DNA from: Bradyrhizobium sp. ORS 278
GTDB lineage: Bacteria > Pseudomonadota > Alphaproteobacteria > Rhizobiales > Xanthobacteraceae
Direction of reading: 5' to 3'
NCBI RefSeq assembly: GCF_000026145.1
Contig: NC_009445.1
Span: 3,596,001 to 3,660,000 of the forward strand
Length of the DNA: 64,000 bases
The notes under the pieces are model-generated. The model was given only the letters and a program-made list of their open reading frames with translations, was not told the origin of the DNA and searched no databases. Positions 17,007 through 25,760 of this stretch are shown here, in pieces (within the stretch, counting starts at the first letter, position 1; each line of letters opens with the position of its first letter). Both the position numbers and the translations under genes were made by a program.

Positions 17007-17891
17007 ATGGTCTTTTTCAAGCGTGAGCTGAGCCCGGTCGAAATCTTCGAGCGCGCGCTGAAGGACAAACAAGCCACGCGGCAGCGACTGGCGGAGCGCC
17101 TCCGTGTCGCGGAGCTGGCCTTCGAGGAGAAGCGGATCGCGGCCGAGCGGCTCGCCAAGGCGGGTGCCAGCAACGGCCAGCTCGACCGCGCCGAATCGAA
17201 GATGCAGGTGGTGGAGCAGAAGGCCAAGGCGCTGCGCGCCGCGGTCGGCGAATGCGACGAGCAGATCATCCTGGCGGAACGCGCGCTTGCCGAAGCCATC
17301 GCGCAGCGCGACCGCGATCGCGCCGCCAATGAGATCGAGGCGGTGGCCTCGGCGATCGAGCAGGCCGTTCCGCGTTTCGAGATCGGCGCGGCTGCGCTGG
17401 TGGACGCGGTCACGCGTGGCCGCGCGGCGCTGACCGAAGCCAGCCGTTTCGCCGCCGATGTCGATGATATCCGGCGCGAGGTGCTGTCCGCCGCCGAGCT
17501 GATCTGCTGGGAGCTGCGCGCCGCCGCGACGCGCACCCGCGCCGGCAACATCAACGTGGCTCTGCTGAGCGCGCCGGAACTCAGGCAGCTGCCGCCTCCC
17601 GAGACCGACCGTCAGATGATCTACACGCTCAACCCGCTGACCTGGCGCGAGGGCGAGGCGGTGAAGCGCGTCGCGGCTTTCACGATGACGGCGCTGCCCA
17701 AGGCGCTGCTGCCGCTCGCGCTGGCTCACCAGCATGTCGATTATCTCAACGCGCGGCGCGTGCAGACGCTGATGCATGTTCATGGCAGCGGTCCGCAGCA
17801 GAGCGAGCCCTTGGCGGACGACCCGGCGCTGATCGATCTCGATGCGCTGGGCGCGCCGGCCGAGGAGACACAGCGGGCCGATGTCGCCTGA
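17007..17891 (+). CDS. Coiled-coil hypothetical protein
   Basis: This is a 294-residue cytoplasmic protein. Residues about 10-130 are a long charged heptad-like coiled coil (QRLAERLRVAELAFEEKRIAAERL, then KAKALRAAVGECDEQIILAERALAEAI). Residues about 130-190 continue helical, and the C-terminal 100 residues contain a short folded part (ETDRQMIYTLNPLTWREGEAVKRVAAF). No signal peptide or known enzymatic motif is present. It overlaps by 11 bases the start of the CxxCH protein gene at 17881. I do not recognise a family function. Confidence 0.72.
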   Translation: MVFFKRELSPVEIFERALKDKQATRQRLAERLRVAELAFEEKRIAAERLAKAGASNGQLDRAESKMQVVEQKAKALRAAVGECDEQIILAERALAEAIAQRDRDRAANEIEAVASAIEQAVPRFEIGAAALVDAVTRGRAALTEASRFAADVDDIRREVLSAAELICWELRAAATRTRAGNINVALLSAPELRQLPPPETDRQMIYTLNPLTWREGEAVKRVAAFTMTALPKALLPLALAHQHVDYLNARRVQTLMHVHGSGPQQSEPLADDPALIDLDALGAPAEETQRADVA

Positions 17892-18282
17892 CAGGGGCGG
17901 GCGGGCTGACGCGCATCCGCGCTGCCGGGTGCGGGCCGCGCGACTCGGATGCGCGCTGATGCTCCTGCTCACGGGCGCCGGCGGCGCGGCTGCGGAAAAC
18001 CTCGACGCCGGAAAATCGGGTGCTCGGCTGTTTGCCGACAGTTGCACCACCTGTCACCGGTCGGCGCGCGGCCTCGCCAAGGGGCGCTTCCGCCTGACGC
18101 TCTATCTGTTCCTGCAGCAGCACTACACGAGCAGCGCGGACTCGGCGTCGGCGCTGAGCACCTACCTGCAGTCGGTCGATACACCGGCAGGCGTGGGCGG
18201 ACGCAAGGTCGACGGGGCGCGTCGATCGCAACGGATTGAGCCGCGGCCGCCGCGCCCGCCGCTTCCCGTCCGAGGGCGATAG
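17881..18282 (+). CDS. Short c-type cytochrome-like protein (CxxCH)
   Basis: This protein has 133 residues when started at the ATG overlapping the coiled-coil gene. A hydrophobic segment (RLGCALMLLLTGAGGAAA) serves as signal peptide. The mature part begins ENLDAGKSGARLFADSCTTCH, with a single haem-binding C55-T-T-C58-H59 followed by RSARGLAKGRFRLTLYLFLQQHYTSS. No methionine follows the haem motif, so the sixth ligand could be a His such as H81 or may be absent. The C-terminus is a basic, Pro-rich tail. Transfer to the periplasm and haem attachment are expected. The electron partner is unknown. Confidence 0.68.
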   Translation: MSPDRGGRADAHPRCRVRAARLGCALMLLLTGAGGAAAENLDAGKSGARLFADSCTTCHRSARGLAKGRFRLTLYLFLQQHYTSSADSASALSTYLQSVDTPAGVGGRKVDGARRSQRIEPRPPRPPLPVRGR

Positions 18283-18621
18283 AGCGCGTCCAGACCGCCG
18301 ATCGCAGGGCAGCCTCGTATCGCGGCCGCATGATCGAAGCGCAGCCGACATGTGTGACGAGCTGTGTGATGGCCGCCGCGCCGTCCGCAGTTTACCGGGC
18401 GTCCATATCCGGCAGTGGCCGTCCCCTGCAACCTGCGCTATGCTGCATGACAGAGGTGGTCTGTCCGCCGGTCGGACTCGATCGCTCACGTCGACCTCGA
18501 GCCTATCCTAAGCGGTGCCTGTCCTACGCGGTTCCTTCCAACGATCTCTCTTCCTGATCTGTGTTTGCCTGCTCGTGATTTTTAGCATTGTGTCTTGAGC
18601 TGTCTGAGGCGGGGCGGCAGC
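18283..18621. other. Intergenic region, nothing recognised
   Basis: These are about 340 bases between the cytochrome-like gene and the HD-domain gene. The short reading frames do not look coding. The sequence becomes more AT-rich just before 18600, as expected for the promoter of the HD gene, but no consensus boxes were found. Confidence 0.4.
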
Positions 18622-19458
18622 ATGATGACCTTACCAGAACTCGCTGCAGCGGCGTTGGAACGTTTCCTCAGCTCCTACATGCGCCGGCGGTTCGGATCGT
18701 CCCATACGCAGCTGTCGGAGATGCTCCCGGCAGCTGCGCGCGTCGCGCTCGAATGCATCGGCAACAGCGACGCCCTGTATCACAATGTCGAGCATACATT
18801 GCTCGTCACACTTGCGGGTCATGAAATACTTCGCGGTCGCGCGCTGCACAGCCACATCACGGCGGAGGATTACGTCCATGTGATCATGGCCTGTCTGCTG
18901 CATGACATCGGCTATGTCAGGGGACTGTTCAAGGAGGACGACAGCGACGGTTTCGTCATCGATGGCAGCGGCCGCAAGGTTTGCCTGCCGCGCGGCTCCT
19001 CGGATGCGAGCCTCATGCAGTATCACGTCGATCGCTCCAAGCTGTATGTCATCAATCGCATCGAGGGCATGGCGCCGCTCGACAAGGACCGCATCGCCCG
19101 GGCGATCGAGGGCACGCGCTTTCCGCCGCTTGCCGGCCAGCAGTTCGACGAGGAGCAGTCGATCGTGCGCGCCGCCGATCTGATCGGACAGCTCGGCGAT
19201 CCCAACTACATCCGCAAGGCGAACGCGCTGTATCACGAGTTCGAGGAGGTCGGCATCAACCGGCAGCTCGGCTACGAATCGCCGGCCGACATCGTCAACC
19301 GTTATCCGCAGTTCTATTGGAATAGCGTCGCGCCGCATATCCAGACCGAGATCCGCTATCTCAACATGACCTCGACGGGGCGGCAGTGGATTGCGAATCT
19401 CTATGCAAACGTCTTTCGCGCCGAACGCGACATCTCGTTGTCGGGGCCGCAGAGCTAG
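18622..19458 (+). CDS. HD-domain metal-dependent phosphohydrolase
   Basis: This protein has 278 residues when started at the ATG pair at 18622/18625; a TTG nine codons earlier is less likely. The HD-superfamily signature is clear: YHNVEHTLLV (first His), CLLHDIGYVRG (His-Asp pair) and a later DLIGQLGDPNY, where Asp completes the metal site. Such proteins hydrolyse phosphomonoesters or nucleotides, often in signalling. It is cytoplasmic. Its 3-prime end overlaps by four bases the convergent HAD gene. Confidence 0.77.
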   Translation: MMTLPELAAAALERFLSSYMRRRFGSSHTQLSEMLPAAARVALECIGNSDALYHNVEHTLLVTLAGHEILRGRALHSHITAEDYVHVIMACLLHDIGYVRGLFKEDDSDGFVIDGSGRKVCLPRGSSDASLMQYHVDRSKLYVINRIEGMAPLDKDRIARAIEGTRFPPLAGQQFDEEQSIVRAADLIGQLGDPNYIRKANALYHEFEEVGINRQLGYESPADIVNRYPQFYWNSVAPHIQTEIRYLNMTSTGRQWIANLYANVFRAERDISLSGPQS

Positions 19459-20129
19459 CGCCGCCCGCCGACCTCGTCGATATGCGCCAGCAGATCGGCC
19501 GGATCCTCATAGACACGAATGGCGCCGGACTGGCGCAGCTCCTCCGAGCCATAGCCGCCGCTCAACAGGCCGACGCCGAGCGCGCGGCAGCGCGTGGCTG
19601 CGAGCATGTCCCAGATGCTGTCGCCGACCACGACCGTCCGCTCGATCGGCACGTCCAGGCGCGCAGCGGCGGCCAGGAACAGGTCGGGATCAGGCTTGGC
19701 ATAACGGACCTCGTCGCGGGTCACGACCGGGCTCTGCTTGGGATCGACGCCGAGAGCAGCGAGATTCACGGCGGCGGTCTCCATCCGACCGCTGGTTGCG
19801 ATCGCCCAGGGGATGCCGGACTCGGTGAGGAAGGCGAGCAGTTCGCGAGCGCCGGGCAAGGGCCGGACCTGTCGTCCGAGATCCTGATAGGCCGCGGCGT
19901 GCGCCTGCCGGAGCCGGTCGACCCGGTCGGGGTCCATCGCAAAGCCCGTCTCGCGCAGCAGCTGGTTGGTGAACAGCCCGCCGCTCATGCCGATTTTGCG
20001 ATGGATGCGCCAGACCGACAGCTCGATGCTTTCAGCATCGAGCGCGGTCTTCCACGCCAGCACATGCTGATAGACGCTGTCGACCAGCGTGCCGTCGAGG
20101 TCGAACAGAAAGGCGGTCTCGATGCGCAT
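19455..20129 (-). CDS. HAD-superfamily phosphatase (Gph/PGP-like)
   Basis: This 224-residue protein has all four HAD motifs: FDLDGTLVDS at the N-terminus (nucleophile Asp), IATSG (motif II), KPDPDLF (motif III Lys) and VVGDSIWDM (motif IV). A cap domain lies between motifs I and II. It resembles phosphoglycolate or beta-phosphoglucomutase-type phosphatases acting on small phosphorylated metabolites. It is convergent with the HD gene with a 4-base overlap. The substrate cannot be told from sequence alone. Confidence 0.82.
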   Translation of the reverse strand: MRIETAFLFDLDGTLVDSVYQHVLAWKTALDAESIELSVWRIHRKIGMSGGLFTNQLLRETGFAMDPDRVDRLRQAHAAAYQDLGRQVRPLPGARELLAFLTESGIPWAIATSGRMETAAVNLAALGVDPKQSPVVTRDEVRYAKPDPDLFLAAAARLDVPIERTVVVGDSIWDMLAATRCRALGVGLLSGGYGSEELRQSGAIRVYEDPADLLAHIDEVGGRR

Positions 20130-20313
20130 GGTTCAGCTCCGCGGTAATGACACGAAGCCAAGCGGCCATGATGCCCGGAGTTCCATTGCCGATCGTGTTG
20201 CGCCCGCTGGAGCCCGCTTTGCAAGCCGATTTGGCGCCGGCGGTCACGCTGGACGCGGCCGCCGGTCAGCTCTGCCTCGGCTTGAGTGCTTCGAGACCTC
20301 AGCCTTTGGAACT

Positions 20314-20700
20314 TCAGCCTTTGGGACGGATGAAGCCGGCGAGCGTCTTCTTGTGCTCCTCGCACCAGTTGGTCATGCCGAGTCGACGCTGATCCATGTC
20401 GATCGCCTGGGTGGCAACCGCGACCTCGGCCATTAGATCATCGTCCTGCTTCTGGCCCATCTTGCCGCCGGTGTGCATGTAGGCGATCGCCTGGCGCACC
20501 TTCTCCGTGGTGCCGTCAGGCATCTGCATGTCCTGCGCCTTCTTGACCAGGTCCTGATAGACGACATCGATCCCGGGGCATTCGACCTTGGTGGCAAAGG
20601 CCTCCAGCACCATGGTCGTATAGACGTGGCGCGGTTCGGCGCTGACCGGCGCAACGGCGGCGGCCGTCAGCACGGCCGCAATGGTCAATCTCAAACCCAT
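20314..20700 (-). CDS. Exported hypothetical protein
   Basis: This 128-residue protein has a clean signal peptide (MGLRLTIAAVLTAAAVAPVSA-E). The mature part is helical with two cysteines (KVECPGIDVVYQDL and MTNWCEEHKKTLAG), which probably form a disulfide bond, and a central IAYMHTGGKMGQKQDDDLMAEV. A GGGAGG lies about 14 bases upstream of the ATG. The stop region is tandemly duplicated (CCAAAGGCTGA twice, 15 bases apart). I recognise no family. Confidence 0.68.
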   Translation of the reverse strand: MGLRLTIAAVLTAAAVAPVSAEPRHVYTTMVLEAFATKVECPGIDVVYQDLVKKAQDMQMPDGTTEKVRQAIAYMHTGGKMGQKQDDDLMAEVAVATQAIDMDQRRLGMTNWCEEHKKTLAGFIRPKG

Positions 20701-20809
20701 ACGCAAGTCCACCTCCCGATTGTTTTCGGGAAGGCTAGCGTCTGACTGCAGCGCGATCAACAATGAGGGCAATGCAACACGCCGCGATTTGATCGCGTCG
20801 CGGGTCCGG

Positions 20810-21016
20810 CTATTTGCTCAGCCGGCGCTCCTGCTCCTTGAGCAGCGCATCGAGCTCTTCGCTCTGCTGGGCAAGGCGGTCGGCATTGCGTTCCTCGTCG
20901 GCGGCGCCGGATTGCGAGGCGGCCTGCTCGGTGATCTGGCGGATGTTGTCGCGCAGGATCGCGATGCGGTCGGCGAGCTCGGCGGCGGACAGGCTGGTCG
21001 GATCGGTCAGGCTCAT
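20810..21016 (-). CDS. Small coiled-coil hypothetical protein
   Basis: This 68-residue acidic helical protein (ELADRIAILRDNIRQITEQAASQ, then ADRLAQQSEELDALLKEQERRLSK) is predicted to form a two-helix coil in the cytoplasm. Similar short proteins are common in Bradyrhizobium genomes. AGGGGTTC before the ATG may be the ribosome site. The function is unknown. Confidence 0.6.
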   Translation of the reverse strand: MSLTDPTSLSAAELADRIAILRDNIRQITEQAASQSGAADEERNADRLAQQSEELDALLKEQERRLSK

Positions 21017-21150
21017 GAACCCCTCGCACAGGCACTTGATCAGGCGCAGTTCCTTAGCTCGGAAAGCTGCGCCGGGACAAGTGGAGCGAGGGCTTCGTCA
21101 ATCAGCCCGGGGCGCGCGGATGCGCAGCGCCTCGGCGTCTGCTGACGCGC

Positions 21151-22077
21151 TCAGCGCACCGGCATCGGCGGCCGTACGACCGGCTGGTCCGGGTCGGCGG
21201 CTGGCGCGGACGGCAGCGCCATTGGCGCCGGGGGCGGTGGCACCATCGCGGTCGTTGCCGGTGCCGGTGGGCGTGGACGGTGCGGCACCGCCGCCGCCGG
21301 CTGCGTGGGCGCCACTGCGACCGTCGCGGGACGCGGCGGTGCGGGACGCGGCCTGATCGTCTGCCCGATCGCCTGCGGATCGAACGGCCGCGCCTCGGCC
21401 GTACGTTCGGTCGGCCTTTCGCTCGGCTTGGCTTCCGCCACACGCGCCATCTCGCGCGACATCTGCTCCTGGCCCGACTTCAGCTGAGCAAGGCTCGTCT
21501 TCAACTCGGTGATCTGCTGGTTCAGCGCGGCGAGGTCGTGGGCCATCGATTGCAGCAGCTGCGCCTGCTCCTGCAAGGCGGTCGCACCGATTGCGCCGGT
21601 CGCCGGCTCCTGCGCCGGCGCGGCTGCCGCAGCGGCCGTCTCTTGATTCGAGACGCTGGCCGATGGCTGCGCGGTGTCTCTGTCGGCATTCGACGCCAGC
21701 GAAATCCGCGGCATCCAACGCGCGATAACCTCCTGCGCCTGATCGCCATAACTCTGCCAGGCGGCAGCGGCCACCGCGCTGCCGACCGCGAACAGGACCG
21801 CGAGGACGGTGCGCACCACCCAGGTGCCGATCGTGGTCCGCCTTTCCTCAATGGCAGCGATGCCCGCGCCGGCGGTCGCCTGGGTTCGGAACTCCGGATC
21901 GATCTTCGCGTCGATTCTGGGATCGATCTTGGGCGAGGGGATTTCGGGCGGCCGCTGCGGGCTGCGCCGATCGGCATCGGAACCCGGCCGGTCGGCACGG
22001 GCGGCCAGCACGACCTCCGGGTCGATCACGGAATGGGGCTGCTGATCGCCGTCTTTCGTCGTCGTCGTTGCAAGCAT
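21151..22077 (-). CDS. Single-pass membrane protein with proline-rich tail
   Basis: This 308-residue protein has a disordered N-terminal 75 residues, then one transmembrane helix (TVLAVLFAVGSAVAAAAW). An Ala-rich linker and a short coiled coil (MAHDLAALNQQITELKTSLAQLKSGQEQM) follow. The last 90 residues are rich in Pro and Ala, as in periplasm-spanning linkers. The topology is N-in, C-out. This architecture is seen in hypothetical proteins of Bradyrhizobium. Nothing more specific can be said. Confidence 0.7.
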   Translation of the reverse strand: MLATTTTKDGDQQPHSVIDPEVVLAARADRPGSDADRRSPQRPPEIPSPKIDPRIDAKIDPEFRTQATAGAGIAAIEERRTTIGTWVVRTVLAVLFAVGSAVAAAAWQSYGDQAQEVIARWMPRISLASNADRDTAQPSASVSNQETAAAAAAPAQEPATGAIGATALQEQAQLLQSMAHDLAALNQQITELKTSLAQLKSGQEQMSREMARVAEAKPSERPTERTAEARPFDPQAIGQTIRPRPAPPRPATVAVAPTQPAAAVPHRPRPPAPATTAMVPPPPAPMALPSAPAADPDQPVVRPPMPVR

Positions 22078-22588
22078 TGACGCTCCGTCCTCCGTTGTCG
22101 TCCACCTCTCCGGCGGCGCTCGGCTCTGTCTCGATGTCTCCTACCTACGCGTCGTCGTACACAAATCGTACCAACGTCCCGCAGCGGAAGCCCGTCGAGG
22201 CAGCAGCGTCTCTGGCACTCACGCGGCGGTCAGAACCGCCGACAGCTGACGTCTTGAGGCCGCTCCTGTACAGAACCTGGATACCGGTAGTCCCGCGTGC
22301 TCATACGTTACGTATGTGCACGATGTTGGTCGTGAACGGTTCTTTCTTGAACTATTTTTGGCCTCGACCGCGCTGCTGAGGAACGTCCCATCATCGTTCC
22401 GTGGCGCCGCGACTTGGCGATTCCTTTGCGTCCTTCGCAGTCTCTGCCATATCGGGCCAAACCAAGGCAAAGGCATGGCAGTCATGCGCGCGGCCGTGAG
22501 GTTGATCACAGGCGCGAGCATACTCTGAACCAACGGCGAAGGCTATGCCGGATGGTATTTGGCGGACTCTGCCATTTTTGCCGATCGC
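22078..22588. other. Intergenic region, nothing recognised
   Basis: These are 511 bases upstream of the membrane protein gene and downstream of the kinase gene. Base composition is lower in GC than the flanks around 22300-22400. Both strands carry only short unrelated frames. A small palindrome (acgttacgt) lies near 22305. No RNA gene or transposase remnant was recognised. Confidence 0.4.
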
Positions 22589-24652
22589 TCAGTTCTTGAG
22601 GATATCGTCGGCCGGCAGCCGGATCTCGCAACGGAGCCCGCTCGGCTCGAAGCGGCGGATAACTCGCGCGCCGACCTCATAAGGCAGCATCTGCTCGAGC
22701 AGGACGGTGCCGAAGCCATGTCGGCTCGGGCCGATGACGCGGCCGGACAGGCCGGTCTCGATCCAGTCGATCACGAGCCAGCGGACCGCGTCGCGCTCGT
22801 CCAAGCGCCACGCGATATCGATGAATCCGCGCGGGACTGTCAGAGCCCCGAACTTCAGCGCGTTGGTGGCGAGCTCATGCATCGCAAGACCGATGCTCTC
22901 GGCCGCCTTCGCCTTGATCCGCACCGCGGGCCCGGACAGCGAGTACTGCCGATCCTCGCGCGCGGCGCCGGCGCGCAGCTCGTCGGCAATCAGCTCGGTC
23001 AGATCGAAGCCGGCGAGCGGATCCCGCGTGACGACGGCCTGGATGCGCGACAGCGCGGCGATGCGGCCCTCGAGGTGGCTCGCGAAATCCTCGGCGCTCT
23101 CGCTGGATTCACCGGTGCGCCGGATGATGGAGCGGATCACCGCAAGCATGTTGCGCACCCGGTGCTGCAACTCGGCGAGCAGGAATTTCTGATGATCTGC
23201 CGCCTCGATCAGCGCCGTGATGTCCTGCGTGATGCCGCCGATGCGCTGCACCTGCCCTGAGTCGTCGACCATCGGAAAACTCCGGATGCGCAGCCAGCGC
23301 TGTGCGCCGTCGGTCTGCCTGACGATGCGGAAATCGAAGCTGTCGCGCTCGCCCCGCCGGGCGCGCTCGAGACCCTCGAGAGCCCGCGCGCGATCCTCCG
23401 GCACCATCAGCTCGATCCACGGCGTGAGATGATCGCCCTGCATGACGGCGGTGCGCGGCACGCCGTAGATCGTCTCGAATGCGGGGCTGAGATATTCCCA
23501 ATGCATGGTGCAGGAATTGCGGATCCACAGCACGTCGGACGAGGCCTCGCCGAACTGGCGGAATCGCGCTTCGCTGTCGCGCAGCGCGGCTTCGGTCCGC
23601 TTGCGGTCGTCGATATTCATCGCCAGCTCGACTAGCGTGCCGTCGCCGAGGTCGCGGCCGGCGAACATCATCCAGGCGCGCTCTCCGTTCTTGCGGAAGT
23701 ATTCCTTCTCATAGGGACCGATCCGTCCTGTGCGCTTCAGATGCGAGATCTGCGAGGTCGAGGCCTCAACCCATTCCGGCGGCGTTAGGCTCTGCCATGT
23801 GAGCCGACGGCTGCGCACCTCCTCGCGCGAATAACCTGTCATATCGAGGAAGGCATCGTTGGCGTCGAGCAGGGTGCCCTCGGCATGATCAAAGAACAGC
23901 ACGCCGACCGAGTCGATCTCCAGCAGGCGGCCCAGCCGATGCGCGCTCGCGCCGCTGCTGGAAGCCGTGGCCATCGCGGGGACAAGAGGGACCGGCTCAC
24001 GGCAGCTCAGCAGCGCGGCGAGCTCGGGATCCGCTTGCATCAGCATGCGCAGATCGGAATCCATCGGGAGCTCGGGATGCGCCTCGGCCCAGAAATGCGC
24101 CATGCGCAGATACGCCAGGAAGCCCGCGAGCAGCTCGAACGTCGTGTCGCCGAAGGCGTGACGGATCGCTAGCCGTGCGCGGGCGGCGGCGGCATTCGGC
24201 TGAAACAGCGCTGCGGCCGCAGCAAACAAATCGGCTTCGCTCTCGCTGCGCGGCTCCGGGATCGCGCGCGGCGTCTGCACCGCCTCGAGCCGGTCGAGCG
24301 CCGCGGCGACGTGATCAGGATCGGCGAGCGGCAGCGACAGCAGCTGCCGTGCCTCGTCGATCGTCTCCGGAGGGCACGTTGGATCGCCCGCGGGACGGCC
24401 AAGCCCGATCAGGAAGCCGAAATGCCGCGCCAGGCAATAGGCGGAGCAGGCGAGGCGCGAGAGATGGACGGCGAGCCGCTCCTTGAATAGCGCCGGCAAC
24501 GGGGCGTCGAGATAGGCGCAGGTCGCGAGCTGCCACAGCTGTCGCGTCGCCTCCGGCGCCGCAGGCGGCGGACGGAACAGATTGGGCATCAGCCCGAGTC
24601 GCTGCACGATCTCCCGTTCGAACGTTCCTTCGCCCATACGCTGTTCGACCAT
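22589..24652 (-). CDS. PAS-HWE sensor histidine kinase with AhpD-like N-terminus
   Basis: This protein has 687 residues when started at MVEQRMGEG (CGGAGAAA ribosome site). Residues 1-110 resemble an AhpD/carboxymuconolactone-type helical domain (FKERLAVHLSRLACSAYCLARHFGFL, with a Cys-x3-Cys-x3-His cluster). Two PAS domains follow (GVLFFDHAEGTLLDANDAF and SDVLWIRNSCTMHWEYLSP), each with a PAC tail. The catalytic part is HWE type: H-box LQHRVRNMLAVIRSII, N-box HELATNALKFGAL, and WIE in the G1 region. It has no receiver domain or membrane segment, so it is a soluble sensor. HWE kinases often feed the PhyR/EcfG stress pathway. It lies 72 bases downstream of the Crp/Fnr gene on the same strand. 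Confidence 0.82.
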   Translation of the reverse strand: MVEQRMGEGTFEREIVQRLGLMPNLFRPPPAAPEATRQLWQLATCAYLDAPLPALFKERLAVHLSRLACSAYCLARHFGFLIGLGRPAGDPTCPPETIDEARQLLSLPLADPDHVAAALDRLEAVQTPRAIPEPRSESEADLFAAAAALFQPNAAAARARLAIRHAFGDTTFELLAGFLAYLRMAHFWAEAHPELPMDSDLRMLMQADPELAALLSCREPVPLVPAMATASSSGASAHRLGRLLEIDSVGVLFFDHAEGTLLDANDAFLDMTGYSREEVRSRRLTWQSLTPPEWVEASTSQISHLKRTGRIGPYEKEYFRKNGERAWMMFAGRDLGDGTLVELAMNIDDRKRTEAALRDSEARFRQFGEASSDVLWIRNSCTMHWEYLSPAFETIYGVPRTAVMQGDHLTPWIELMVPEDRARALEGLERARRGERDSFDFRIVRQTDGAQRWLRIRSFPMVDDSGQVQRIGGITQDITALIEAADHQKFLLAELQHRVRNMLAVIRSIIRRTGESSESAEDFASHLEGRIAALSRIQAVVTRDPLAGFDLTELIADELRAGAAREDRQYSLSGPAVRIKAKAAESIGLAMHELATNALKFGALTVPRGFIDIAWRLDERDAVRWLVIDWIETGLSGRVIGPSRHGFGTVLLEQMLPYEVGARVIRRFEPSGLRCEIRLPADDILKN

Positions 24653-24724
24653 TGCCGTTTCTCCGGTACCATGCCCGAGCCGGCAGGCCTGGCGCAAGTC
24701 GCATGCCCTCGGCGCAGGAATCTC

Positions 24725-25462
24725 TCACTCGTTCGCGTCGAGCTGGCGACCTTCACGGTCGAGATGCAGATAATTGGCATTGAACAGGCCAGCGCTCATG
24801 AGGCGATCCAGGTCGGGAAGGACCAGCATCTTACCCTTCAGCACGATCAGGTTGCTGGCGCGCAGCTCCTGGAGCGTGCGGTTGACGTGGACCTTCGACA
24901 GTCCCGTGGCTTCGGCGAGGTCGGCCTGCGTCAGTGGAAAACTGCAGCTGTGGTCGTCGGCGAGGCCCGCGAGCCGCAGGCGGAAGAACAGCTCGCACAA
25001 TAGATGCGCCATGCGCTCGGAGGCGGTGCGCTGCCCGAGGTTCATGGTCCACTCGCGCTGGATCGCGGCATTGACCAGCGTCTCCCACCAGAACGCCGTC
25101 GCGACGCGCGGATAGCCCGCGCTGATCTCATCGAAGAACTCGCGCGACAGGTCGGCGACCGACACCGAGGTGATGGTGCCGATCGAATGGTCCATCTCGC
25201 GCAGGATGAAGATGTTGAGGTCGCAGATGTCGCCGGGCAGGAAGAATGACACGATCTGGCGGCGGCCATCCTCGAGCTGCTTGTAGCGGCAGGCCCATCC
25301 GTTGAGGATCAGGTGGACGTCCTTCGGCTTCTCGCCCTCGCGCGCGATGTCGGTCCGCGGTGCAAAGGTTCTGACCCGCTGCGCCGACGCGCGATTGAGC
25401 ATCAGACGGTCGGCCGCCGAGAGGCGGACGAAGTTCTCGAGCTTGCGGACCAAGTGACTCAA
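24725..25462 (-). CDS. Crp/Fnr-family transcriptional regulator
   Basis: This 245-residue regulator has an N-terminal cyclic-nucleotide-binding-like beta barrel (REGEKPKDVHLILNGWACRYKQLEDGRRQIVSFFLPGDI) and a C-terminal Crp-type helix-turn-helix (LTQADLAEATGLSKVHVNRTLQELRASN). No FNR cysteine cluster is seen, so it is not an oxygen-sensing FeS type. The only start fitting the domain is TTG at 25462, preceded by GGGGGAAC. It is probably the first gene of a two-gene unit with the HWE kinase. Ligand and targets are unknown. Confidence 0.82.
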   Translation of the reverse strand: MSHLVRKLENFVRLSAADRLMLNRASAQRVRTFAPRTDIAREGEKPKDVHLILNGWACRYKQLEDGRRQIVSFFLPGDICDLNIFILREMDHSIGTITSVSVADLSREFFDEISAGYPRVATAFWWETLVNAAIQREWTMNLGQRTASERMAHLLCELFFRLRLAGLADDHSCSFPLTQADLAEATGLSKVHVNRTLQELRASNLIVLKGKMLVLPDLDRLMSAGLFNANYLHLDREGRQLDANE

Positions 25463-25760
25463 GGATCGGTTCCCCCAATTGCTTATAGGAGTTCCTCACG
25501 GGGCCACCACAATAACTTATGTTAGCACGGAAGCTCATCATTTGCGATCTCGCGCCGACGCAGCGCAAGCAGCCGTGCTGTGTCGTGCCCGGGATCGCTG
25601 CGCGACCCGTTCGAAAACTGATGAGATCTACGCTTCATGCGGCCGAACTAAGCCTTCTGATGCGGGTTGCGGCGATCTGCAGCTCGACTGGCGCGCGAAA
25701 TTAAGACCCTCTTAGGCTCGGCTGCGTAATTTGACCCGATCTTTCCAAGGGAAACGTTCC

